Source: Lepisosteus oculatus
Lineage: Eukaryota; Chordata; Actinopteri; Semionotiformes; Lepisosteidae
Direction: 5' to 3'
Assembly (NCBI RefSeq): GCF_040954835.1
Contig: NC_090704.1
Coordinates: forward strand, 41,234,979 to 41,298,978
Length of the DNA: 64,000 nt
This document shows positions 54,184-64,000 of this stretch, piece by piece. The notes beneath the pieces are model-generated. The model had not been told where the DNA came from. It saw only the letters and a program-made list of their open reading frames with translations, and did no database searches. A program made the position numbers and the translations under genes. Positions within the stretch are counted from its first letter, which is position 1, and each line of letters starts with the position of its first letter.

Positions 54184-57100
54184 CAGTGAGATTATTAAAA
54201 CGTAACAGATGTAGACTGGTCGAGTGATGACGTCACTTCCTCAAGAAGCCTTGCAGCAACTACGGCAGTGTGTGAGGGACAATCTTGTGAGGACAGCACT
54301 TTCTGCCCCAAAAAGCGCTTATTCTTCTTTAAAAAAAAATAATACAGCAAAATTAAAATAACCTACCAAACATTGGTTTGTGCTTTACTTATAGCAAGGG
54401 TATAACAATATCTTTGTCCACAACAAAGGTGTTGTTTATCCTGTTGAAAGCCAAATCTCCAAAGGTCAAATCTCACTGAACATTTCCTGTTTCTCATAAC
54501 CATGCAGCTTGAACCAATCAGATTCATGGTGAGGCGGGACTTCCCAGAATATTGTGATGTTTGTTTCTGAATGACAGCATTATGTGTAAAAAAAAAAATG
54601 CATGGTTTATGAGATGGAAATTTTGAACCAAAGGCTTGAACTACTCATTTCTAGCAGTTTTGAGACGCAATAAAGAACTGACCTGTGCGTTCTTCCAGTC
54701 GTTGCCTTTAGCACTTTCTCGGTTCACCAAGAGATACCCTGTTGAAAATAAAATAGTGCTCACGATGCTTTTCACACGTGTTGGGAATTCTTAAACTGTT
54801 ACGTGTCGTAAAAGGGCATGATTTAGTCTGAGCCATGAAATAGAGGTTTGCTGACATACAGTAGGTCTTACATAAGAGGCCTATCAGTGTTTGAAACTGT
54901 TTGTTTGCAAGTCAGCTGGGCCTTCTGCCCCCTGTGGCGTCAGGAGTGCTGATGTCAGGGTGAAGAGGACTGTGGGTATTTGGGGCTGGGAGCTGGCTGG
55001 CAGTGTGCAGGGGTGTGAATGTACAGAAGCAGCTTCTCTGGGCACAGCTGGCACAGCCTCTCCTCTGCCAAAGCAGCAGACTCTTCCCAGGGCGGGATTG
55101 TTCCTGGTCTTAGACCTTGAACAGGGCAGATTGGAATACCGGCCGAGTGAACCGTCGCCAGAAACCGTCCGCACGAGGTAGTCGTGACCAGAATTTGGAA
55201 ACCCAGTCGCGTTTGTGGCGTTGTGGTGGAAGCGAAAGCCGAGACCCAGACTCAGCCCTCGGAGAAACCTCAGTTCGCTAGGAAATGAAGGAATGTAATC
55301 GTGTTCCACAATTTGAACAGTAGTTCAGTGACAGATTTGACCTTTCTCCTCCTCGAGGGGATTCCTGATGTCTCACTGGTCCAGTCTATGCCTTGTCAAT
55401 AAAGTAATGGAGCCTCGCTTGCTGTGGTTGTTCCTATACGCTCCTATGGCCTATCCTCTGTCCACATTGTCTTCCTGTCCCCTGTACAGTACCTATGCAT
55501 ATACGTTTGTTATTTTTATACATATATTTTTAAATTCTTTTTTATTATAATTATTAATAATCTTGGTTAGACCTTTTTAGATTTGCACTTTCTAAGGAGT
55601 CGAGACATTTGGTCAAAAGACGAAGGTCTCAAACAGGGAGGATTGAATCCTCTTCTTGATTTTTGTAATTTTTGTTTTGTAACCTTCTAGTTCTTTATAC
55701 AATTGATTTTCTAATATTATTGTTTGGTCTTGCTACTTTCATGTAATGCTTTTATTCTCTCTTTTTTCTTTAAAGTACTATAGAAACTTCAAATCCCCCC
55801 CCCCCCCCACAATTTGTGTATGTTGAGTTGCTGTAAGGCAGGGCTCGAGGTTATGATGACCCACAGCACACATTGTGATGTCTAGGAAACCATATGTTGT
55901 TCATAACCGTGTTCATTGCCAGGAACTACTTTATAGAGTGTGTTTCAGGAGACTGAAACCAAATAAAGGAACAATTTAAACAAGTGAAATGATAAAGGAA
56001 TGTATTCTTTGACTTCATATCCCATTGCTTCAGGTCAGGTATAAATGCACATCCATCTTTAGAAATCTGATTCCTGGAGCATTAACAAGTATTGCGATTT
56101 AGAAATATAGAGTACGTTTATAAGGAAGCATCCAGGGTGTTCAGTATCATAATATTCTTCATTCATTCTCCCAATACTCTTAACGCCTACACCATATTGA
56201 TCATGGTGATTTGTTAAAAAGCAGTATTCCTGGTTTTGCATTTCATACTGATATTTTTTTCTTAAAATCACTATGGAATATAGTTTCTCAAAAAAGACAG
56301 TTTCCTAAGCAAAGACTATTGTATCACGCCATTTTCATAAACGCACAGTGCTTTGCTGGAGAAATATCGCAGTGACTCCAGACCGCTGGGTTGTGCAGTT
56401 TGATTGCTCTCAGTGTCATTTTGAAATCTCTGGAATTAATTGCGTAATAGTTTTATGCATTTGTATCACTGAAAATAAACTGATCTGTGGCAATATGTTA
56501 AAGTAGCTGTCTTGCAGAGATGTTTGTAGGGTAAGTTACTGTGTCTCCATATACATGAAGGGCAAAGTGCAGGCATCATTCAACAAGAACTGTACTACAG
56601 CCTGTTAACTGATTAATTGGGTTTGATAAATAAGTACACTTTACTTAAGGATGAGTGATGTTTTTTTTTTTTACATTTATTGAACATTGGTTCATCCCAG
56701 CCATTAGTAAAAGTTCCAGATTTCACATAAGTTCATTTCAGATGGGGGAAATCAATACTTAGAGGTTTAGTCAAACTATCTTGGTCTGATAAAACACCAA
56801 GCAACATGATTTTAAATGCTGCAGAGTGTTGCTCTAATGATATTCAACTGTTTGAAATAATAGGAGATGTAATTATCTGCATTCAGGTCCCAGACAGTAA
56901 TGGCAAATCTGCTAAAAAACAGTCCATTACTTTAAACACACATTTCTGTCTTGCGTAGAGAAATTCATCCTACAAGACCTGTTAAGTGAAAGCAAAAGTT
57001 TACATGGTATTTTTAGTATTTTGTTGCTATTCAAGTACTAGATGTATCTGAAAACGCATAATTTAAATCTTGAGTGATCTGTGTTTTTTCTTTATTTGGC

Positions 57101-58150
57101 CATTTTATTTTTTTATTGTATTTTTTTTCTTCTTTCTCTGATGTTTGCTGAAGAGTGAGATTTCTTGTGCTGGAGACACATGAGAGCCATTGTAAAATGA
57201 AAACCAGACTATGCATGTCTTTGACGCTTTGTATAATTCATATGTGGGCATACAGTCAATGGATTAAATATACAGTATTATCAAATAAAAATTTAGAATA
57301 ACATGTCTCTTCATTTCTTATAAGATAACCTCCCTCCCTGGACTATGGCTAATTCACATGCGTCTTATTGACCTGGATTTTAAAATGGCAACAGATTTGG
57401 TCATCGGAAGTATAAGTAATTTCAGTTCTCCTCAACCCCTTTTAACTGAACTAAATGAGGACCTACAAATCCCTTGATATTAGTAGTTTTAAAATGAACT
57501 GCCCATGCTAGCGGTTTTTCGACACGGACCTTTCACCCAATGTGTTCGACAAAATATTTTCTTTGCATCTAGAAGTCTGTTTTTTTAGTAGTCTATGAAA
57601 GAACCTTTATCATAGCAGCAATTCAATTGCATCCTTCCTAACCCATATCCTTTCGTTGTTTATTTTTACTCATTACCTTCAGACGCACGGAAGGGACGTT
57701 AACAAATGGAACTCTATCCACTGTTTTACGGATTTAAGTGTAAAAAGGGAGATGAAGATGAAATGTGGTGAAAGACTGCCTACTTGTGGTCGCACTATTT
57801 AATTACAATATTACCACAAAAACAACACAAAACAGGCTGTGCTTCATTGCCATTACAGCCCTCTTACCTATGATATTCTTCGGATAAATCGAGCACACCA
57901 GTAAGACTGATTATATATATATATCACACGATGTAGGCCTACACTGAAAGCCTGGATGGACTAAAACATAAAATATATGACCTGAAAAACAAATATGAAA
58001 AAGATGAGGCTCATGTATTTTTTAAGATACAAATAAAACGTATGACGGATATATTTTAACCGCACATTGGCGTGTTTAACGAAGAACAAAGGCTACAAGA
58101 GACTGCACTAAATGACGTTATCTTACCGAGCAAGATTTGGCAAATTATAT
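54184..58150. other. TIMP2 downstream or distal 3' UTR region
   Basis: No coding feature is supported. It is AT-rich, with a 14-base C run at 55795-55808 and an AT dinucleotide run near 57915-57924. Part may be distal TIMP2 3' UTR. Confidence 0.45.
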
Positions 58151-58229
58151 TTTAAAAAACAGAACGACGCCACACGTGTACAATGAACACCATACAGAAA
58201 TCGGTTTAAAAATGTTTCGTTGTTGTTTA

Positions 58230-58466
58230 CAATCTGGAGTTTGGTGGGGCTTGGAGCTCATGCGGTTATTTTCGCGAAAATACGGTGTCGTTTGAGAAGC
58301 CGGGTGCTGCGAATTGAGGAGTAAATTTGTGTTGTGTGTGTTGTACAGAGAAAAGGCTTTCGGTGTTATTCTCACAAGACTCCCCACAGCTTCGGAGCCG
58401 GGATACAGACACAAACCACGATTTTTAGGTAAGATGGAGACCCGGAGCTCTGGGTTTGGCCTTGAG
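58230..58466 (+). promoter_or_regulatory. candidate promoter and first exon of an unidentified + strand gene
   Basis: A CpG-enriched patch with TTTTCGCGAAAAT near 58270, a palindrome (TCGCGA) of the kind found in some housekeeping promoters, precedes two good splice donors: GTAAGA at 58429 and GTGAGA at 58467. Between them an ATG in good context (aagATGg, 58434) opens 11 codons, METRSSGFGLE, ending exactly at the second donor. I do not recognise this start. Confidence 0.35.
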
Positions 58467-59374
58467 GTGAGAGCTGTTTCATCTTGTTCTAAGTCTGGTT
58501 TGTATTAACGTGCATTTGCTGTATCTGGTCAAATCTTCAAACGTCGCATAATAGTCTCGAATCAAGAAGGAGGCAAATTCGGGTAAACGAGGCAGCGTTA
58601 CTGTCACTTTGCTGAATACTGTAGTAAATTCTTAAAATAATTTTATATTCATCTTAACTGAACCAGTTAATGTTCACGTTAAGTGAAGTGAGTCTGTTTT
58701 CTAGAGGATGACCTTAGGTGCGATTTGCTGTTGTGGTGTATTTACCGTATTACGGCACTGAGCTACTATTCGATTGATCACCAGTGATCCAAAAGACAAG
58801 TTATTTTGACTGCCACATATACAATACTTCTCTTTCCACAACTAGAAGATACATTTCTGGGATAATTACTCAAATACCAGTTCTACGTTTTCGCTGTTGT
58901 ACACTTTAGTCTGGGGATTCCAAGAAATGCTGCATTAACTGTCTAGTTGGTTTACACCACTGAAAACAAAATATGGCGTATCTGAAGGTACCACTTGATC
59001 CTCTTCATTTTAATGTGTTGGATTACTTTTGTGAGCTTTTTACTGTTACACATTTTCCATTAAACACATTTTTCCCTTCCAGTATTTTCACCAAGATGGA
59101 GCTTTTTAAAAGTTTATCACTGCAGGAATTCACAGAGGATGGTGATACTAGTCAGCATTTGTGTTTTCAGTCCAGAGCTGTGCCGCCTGGGGTTATTGTT
59201 GGGATGAGACAGTGGAGGGCAAGCACATTGCATTTAAAGATGTTGTATGGCATAAAACTGCTTATGGGTGAAAATAATCACTTGGATTTCTTTGTGGTGG
59301 GTTTATCTGAATAATTTCACCCAAACCGCTGAGCTGTGGTTGCTTTGGTAAGGGGTGTTGGTGGGTCACTAGGT

Positions 59375-59745
59375 GGCATCCTTCAGGTGATACATTGAAC
59401 CAAGGTCCAGACGACCTTGTCATTAAAGGTCCCGGAGCACTGTCAGTAAGAGCAGAGGTCTTAGCCCTGGTGTCCAGGCTAAACTCCTATTTGGGCTTGT
59501 TCAGTCTGGCCTCCCCAAATAAACATCCTTCTTTAATATCACTGGTGAACCTGTGTCTAATTCTTCACCTGAAGAATGTACTGAGTGAGTGTACTGGTGC
59601 ACTTTGGCTGCCGTTGCATCATGCAGGTAGAGCTGCACACTTGTGGTGGTGGAGGGGATCCCCATTACTTGTAAAGCGCTTCGAGTGGAGTTTCAGGAAA
59701 AGGGTATATAAGTGTATGGAATTATTATCATTATATACATGCAAG
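59375..59745 (+). repeat. fish retroelement 3' end sharing the SINE tail
   Basis: The body (GGTGATACATTGAACCAAGG, CCTTGTCATTAAAGG, TTGGCTGCCGTTGCATCATG) is familiar from fish genomes. The last 100 bases (GGTGGTGGAGGGG, TAAAGCGCTTCGAGTGG, GTATATAAGTGTATGGAATT) match the tail of the 5S-derived SINEs at 14100 and 52738. It may be the 3' end of the partner LINE or another SINE type with the same tail. Confidence 0.65.
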
Positions 59746-59767
59746 GAATTATAATTTTTTGTCAATC

Positions 59768-60020
59768 GGGCCGCACAGTGGCACTGTGATTAGCATTGAC
59801 TCCTGATCTGGGATGCTATCTGTGTGGAGTTTGCATGTTCTTCCCGGTGTTTGTGTGGGTTTCCCCTTACAGTCCAGGGAATTCTGGTAAGTTAATGGGC
59901 CTCTGGGAGAACTGGCCCTGGTGTGAGTTTGTGCCTGTGGTGGACTGGTGTCCCGTCCAGGGTGTACCCTGACTTGCCGGGACAAGCTCCAGCTCTGCCA
60001 GGGAAGATGCATGGAAGAAT
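59768..60020 (+). repeat. tRNA-headed fish SINE-like repeat, copy 5
   Basis: The only copy in the forward direction: GGCCGCACAGTGGCACTGTG (degenerate A box), GTGTGGAGTTTGCATGTTC, GTGTGGGTTTCCCCTTACAG, then a mirrored GGTGTCCCGTCCAGGGTGTA and a TCTGCCAGGG end. The B-box region is decayed. Confidence 0.75.
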
Positions 60021-60604
60021 GTTTTTTTAAAACTTTTTTTGTCAAAAGCACTAATATATCTCCTTATTCAAAACCATGATACATACATTTATCTGACTTT
60101 CATTATTCATTATCAGAAAGCTTCCTATTGCCAGTGATGGCCATCCCCCAGAACCACAATGTGCTAGACGGGGCAATAGTCAGTCCAATAGTGAGGTGTG
60201 CACACACAGGGACAAGTCAGTATCACTGACTTATGCACTCATGGTGTATTTCTAATATTAAGTTGCATTTGTTTTAATTTTGTACTTCAGTCAGCTTTGT
60301 GGTTATATGATGAGGTTTGCACTGTATTGGAAGGCTGTAAAAAGACTGCACTTTTACAGTTATATTCAGGAACTCTCTCCCCCTGCCCCCCAAAATAAAT
60401 ATAATTCAGGTTTATCTGCAAACCAAACACTATGTTGTTAAATGTCAGGAGGTCAAGGTCAGGAATTAACATAAAATATAATGTCGCCTCCTAGACTTAT
60501 TCTAGATGGCCTTGGCGCAGTGAATTTACTAGATGAGAAACAGGCTTTATTCAGCCTGTTTCTCAGGAGTCCTCTTGGATGTAGAAAGGTATTATAAAGA
60601 TTAA

Positions 60605-60832
60605 GAATATTGCAGCGCGCTTTTGCAGTTTGGCAAGAATTTAAACGTGACGCGCAAATCATACGTGTGGGAAAGGTGCGTAAGGGTCTATTTAAAAGCG
60701 GTAGGTCATCATCCATCACGGCCTGTGGAAGACTTTTTCAATTTAGTGCGTGATGAAGACCTGCCCAAGGTGAAAGAAATGTATGGAACTACCAGCGATG
60801 AATTAGGTACATGCTCACTATTCGCCTTGTGA
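60605..60832 (+). CDS. unassigned ORF, possible exon
   Basis: A 76-codon open frame (stop-to-stop) reads YCSALLQFGKNLNV, then RKSYVWERCVRVYLKAVGHH, PSRPVEDFF and NLVRDEDLPKVKEMYGTTS. If spliced, an acceptor (TTTTGCAG, ending 60628) and a donor (GTACAT at 60807) would define an exon 60629-60806. The upstream METRSSGFGLE segment (ending at donor 58466, phase 0) would join in frame. Codon choice and amino-acid composition look protein-like, and LVRDEDLPKVKEMY faintly recalls the first helix of an ankyrin repeat, but I recognise no family. It could equally be a fragment of a mobile or viral-derived element, or chance. Confidence 0.3.
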   Translation, partial: EYCSALLQFGKNLNVTRKSYVWERCVRVYLKAVGHHPSRPVEDFFNLVRDEDLPKVKEMYGTTSDELGTCSLFAL

Positions 60833-60959
60833 AATTAGGTATTCGCACGAGTAACATTGAACTACTTTAGAACTACATTTTCCCGGCACTGAGCAAACCA
60901 GGGTGTAAACAAACAACTTTAAAATGGAATCCTCCGGAAAGTTGGCACCCAGGACCTCC

Positions 60960-61206
60960 CACTGTCGTCTCCGATTGGCTAAAAATGACCTGCTCTTACT
61001 CTGACGTATACCGATTCCGGGCGATCTGATTGGCCCCAGGGAGTGCCACTCATGCTTGCTCCCCCCCCCTCCCACGCCCTCCTATGTTGCAGCATGGAGG
61101 ATCGAATGTAACAAAATCCAGGTACTGTAGCAAACCGAGCGGCGATCCGCAAACTTTTCTGTAAAAAAAAACAAGGGACATCGCTTTGTGAAGACCACAG
61201 CGCAAG
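60960..61206 (+). promoter_or_regulatory. candidate promoter and non-coding first exon of the next gene (USP36 by human gene order)
   Basis: Two inverted CCAAT boxes (GATTGGCTA near 60972 and TGATTGGCCC near 61028) are spaced about 55 bases apart, as in NF-Y-dependent TATA-less promoters. About 180 bases later a donor (GCGCAAG/GTAAAG) ends a likely non-coding exon at 61206. CpG-rich sequence continues to about 61.95 kb. In human, USP36 follows the TIMP2 3' end in the same orientation, so it is the natural candidate, but no USP36 coding sequence lies in the window. Confidence 0.4.
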
Positions 61207-61209
61207 GTA

Positions 61210-64000
61210 AAGACCGAGAGTATGTAAAAACCGGTGTAGTTTGCGGGGTAGAAACGACATTGTATAGTTATGATTTTATTTTTTAATCGCAGGGTGGTGG
61301 TGGTAACCCTGTTAGGTTTCTGCGCTGGGAGGCAGGGGTAGGTTAGTCGGCTTGTTTCAGCACGGTGTATTGCTCTTTTAGTATTCAATGGCCCAATACC
61401 TTGCACGGCTCAGGTACACCCGTTGATTTTGCTGCCCGTGTGCGTGAGGGATCTTATTCGCTTTGCTGGTGCAAGTAAAAAATAAAACAACAACAACAAA
61501 ATCTCAGTAGTGCTGTCGCGACTCATCTAAGAGGCATGCTTCTCTGTGCGCTTTTTTAAAACCAGTCCGTTTCGCATTACGCACAACTACTGGAAACAAC
61601 CGTGAGCCGCTGTTACCGCTACGGCGCCTTTTCGCCTCTATTTCTTGTTTTATATTTTGAATCTTTATTTTGTTTCCCTTCCGCGTGTCCCCGGCCCCAC
61701 GCCGGACCCGCAGAGCTGCCTCGTCTTTAAAACGTGTCTCCCGTGACTGCAACGTGGGGGGTGAGGCGCAGCTGCCCGAGGAAATCCGGGTCGTGCGTTT
61801 TCGGCACATAACGCCTCCTTCCACGCGTTTGCCCGGCGCTTCTTTAAACGTCCATTGCCCAGATAACGGTCTCGACAGTCCGGTACACGAAACGCCATCG
61901 TGTCGTGTTTTCGTGAGGTGTACCTCAGCGTGACGAAGGCAGACGCTCGTTTCCATTTTGGACAGTTGTTCTGGAGAACTGCAATGTCTACAGTGGCCAG
62001 ACTACACCGTCTGCCCTACACGTTACACGGGAACAGTCATATTACAACACTACTGATATTATTTCAGGCTCTGGTTAACGCATCCTTACAGCATAGTCTG
62101 TTTTCTTGGGCAAATTGTGTTGCGTGGTTTTGAAACGTTCGTCAATCGTTTGTAATTCCACGGTCGAATACAATCACAGTTTTGTCATTCTTTAAACAGC
62201 AGGTTTCTGATGCAGTGAGAAGCGTGCTTTAGTAACGCATAGCCCTCGGGCCTCTAGTTCATATTAAAATGATTTTTTTTTTAAATTTGATTTCTTTTTA
62301 TTATCTTGTCACTTTTTTTTTTGTTAAGTGATTTTTCTTGAAAGAAAATTAAAATCGCCCCCGGTCTGAATATTTTCACAGTGTGATGAGCACACAGATG
62401 TAGCGCGATTCCCAGTGCACGGTAGCTGGTGCTGTTCTAATAATTATATTATATACCTGTATACATTCTTTTTTTGGTGCCATAATGTTTTTAAAGGGCG
62501 AGTTACTGATGTTGAGACAGGATTCGTTTAGGGCTTTGGGGTAGTTTTCTGATGTCGACGACGATGTCTCTGCAAATGTGATCATGGTGTTAGGAAGGTA
62601 GTACAGTGCCGGTGGTAAAGCTGTAACTTAGTGTAGGATCGAGACTTTTAGTTGTAGCAAAGATGATTTAAAAAAGTCTCCATCTTAGCCCTTGTACAGT
62701 TCCGTGTCGCACAGCGATGCTATCCCTTTGTAAATAGATATGGGGTCACTATGACAAACTATCTCCTGCTGTATTCTTAATATTCCCCAAATGCAGAGTG
62801 TTTTCTAGTGCTCGAAGAGACTGTAGAGTGATTAGTGGCTGATTGTGTTATCTGACGGACAGCCGGGGTCCCACGTGTAGCTCTGCTGGGCCCACACGTT
62901 TCCTCCGGAGACGGATCTGCAGAGCACAGATCTGGGAGCAGGGTTCAGGTGTTAGGAGGGAGCCAGCAGGGGGATTGTCTCGGAATGCAGAGACGCTTCA
63001 TCTTCCCGCTAAACATGGGATGAAAATTATTTTCCTTCAGTCAGTTTTCAGGAGGTATATTTCAGCGCTTCTGTCTGTTCGGAATCCTTCAGCCAGTTCT
63101 TGCTTTCATTCTTCTGACACAGCTTCTCGTGTTGTCATACTGCGTGGCAGAAATAATTGGTCATTGGTCGTGTAATCATTATTTCTCTTTTTTGTATGCA
63201 AATGGCAGCTTGCACAGTTAGATTCGGTAATGAGGCGATCTAGAAGAATTCAGAGGTCATATTACTTAACTTCAATACACAAGTAATCTGGGCTGTTCAG
63301 GTCATACCCCTCAGCGGATGCCAGTCTTAAAAGGGCACACAGCAACATGTCTCCCTGTCTTTTACTCGTATCGTTGATGGTAATTTAACTCAAGCCTTGA
63401 TGGAAGGTGACGTAGACTCAATGTGCTGTAAAATATTGAAATAGTTCCGCCACGCAGGGTCGTATATACGAATGTGAGTTACGTTATTTGACATTATCAG
63501 TAAGTGACAAAACTCAAAATGCGTGGCTCTGAATTACAGTACACAGTGAGTGGAAATTCATAAGCACGGAACAAGGCATGGAGATTATGGCAGTAAGTCA
63601 CAAAGCCTGCTGATAAACCAGCGAACCTTGGCTGGGAGGGGATCAGGGGCGGTGCTGTCTGGAGGTTTCCTCTTAGGTGTTTCCTTCAGACGCAGGACAA
63701 GTGAGTGACCAGCAGAGGAAGCGAGAGAGGTGGCGGGGGGTTGGAGACAGGAGCGATGGGGGCAGCAGTAGGTAAGGACAAGGATCTGTTTAAGAATTTA
63801 GGTTTGGAATGTGCCACAGCTCTCACTGTTGTTATTGTACTTTAAATTGAATTTACCCCAGCCTGATTGAGTAACCTGCGAGCGTGTGATGTGGAGTCCG
63901 TGATATTTAGCCTCTTGGTGCTGGGCGATTTGCTAATCATCTAAAAGTATATCAGTCCTTGGTCAGGTCTTTTGTCTTTTGTATTTTTTTTACACCGTTT
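61210..64000. other. CpG-rich then AT-rich non-coding region
   Basis: 61.6-61.95 kb is rich in CpG and may belong to the same promoter island. The rest holds no supported exon. A second good donor follows ATGGGGGCAGCAGTAG (gtaagg, 63772), which could end another alternative non-coding or short coding first exon, but nothing else supports it. Confidence 0.35.

Overview
This is vertebrate nuclear DNA, most likely from a ray-finned fish. The genes are split into short exons by GT/AG introns. The predicted proteins align closely with mammalian orthologues. The interspersed repeats (5S-derived and tRNA-derived SINEs, a TG..CA LTR, foldback elements, LINE 3' ends) are of kinds common in fish genomes. 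I cannot name the species; the moderate intron sizes and single-copy genes would suit a gar or bowfin or an early-branching teleost, but that is only an inference.

Four protein-coding genes lie head-to-tail on the + strand. AFMID (kynurenine formamidase) occupies 583-5614 with ten coding exons seen; its first coding exon is not found. CANT1 (calcium-activated nucleotidase 1) has three coding exons at 13286-16192. LGALS3BP (galectin-3-binding protein) has five coding exons at 19100-23854. TIMP2 (tissue inhibitor of metalloproteinases 2) has five coding exons at 35608-54045, including a 15.1 kb first intron. I joined each gene by checking splice sites and reading phase at every boundary. CANT1, LGALS3BP and TIMP2 are complete, at 404, 592 and 220 codons.

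Region by region: 1-5.6 kb AFMID; 5.6-7.4 kb its downstream region, with a SINE and a LINE remnant; 7.4-13.3 kb a probable CANT1 promoter and 5' intron; 13.3-16.8 kb CANT1; 16.8-19.1 kb intergenic; 19.1-24.1 kb LGALS3BP, with a SINE split by a solo LTR in one intron; 24.1-35.0 kb intergenic DNA with a nested transposon/SINE and a MITE-like element; 35.0-54.2 kb TIMP2, with two foldback elements in intron 1 and a SINE next to exon 4; 54.2-58 kb TIMP2 3' region; 58-64 kb one or two further promoter/first-exon candidates (possibly USP36, by human gene order) and a short unassigned ORF.

The genes do not form one pathway. AFMID is in tryptophan/kynurenine catabolism, CANT1 hydrolyses UDP in the Golgi/ER and supports proteoglycan synthesis, and LGALS3BP and TIMP2 are secreted matrix-associated proteins. 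LGALS3BP-CANT1-TIMP2 are also neighbours on human 17q25; AFMID lies farther away there. The most interesting non-gene structure is a foldback repeat family with a hammerhead-ribozyme-like core, followed by the solo LTR with perfect 5-bp target duplications inside a 5S-derived SINE, and the unassigned ORF near 60.7 kb.
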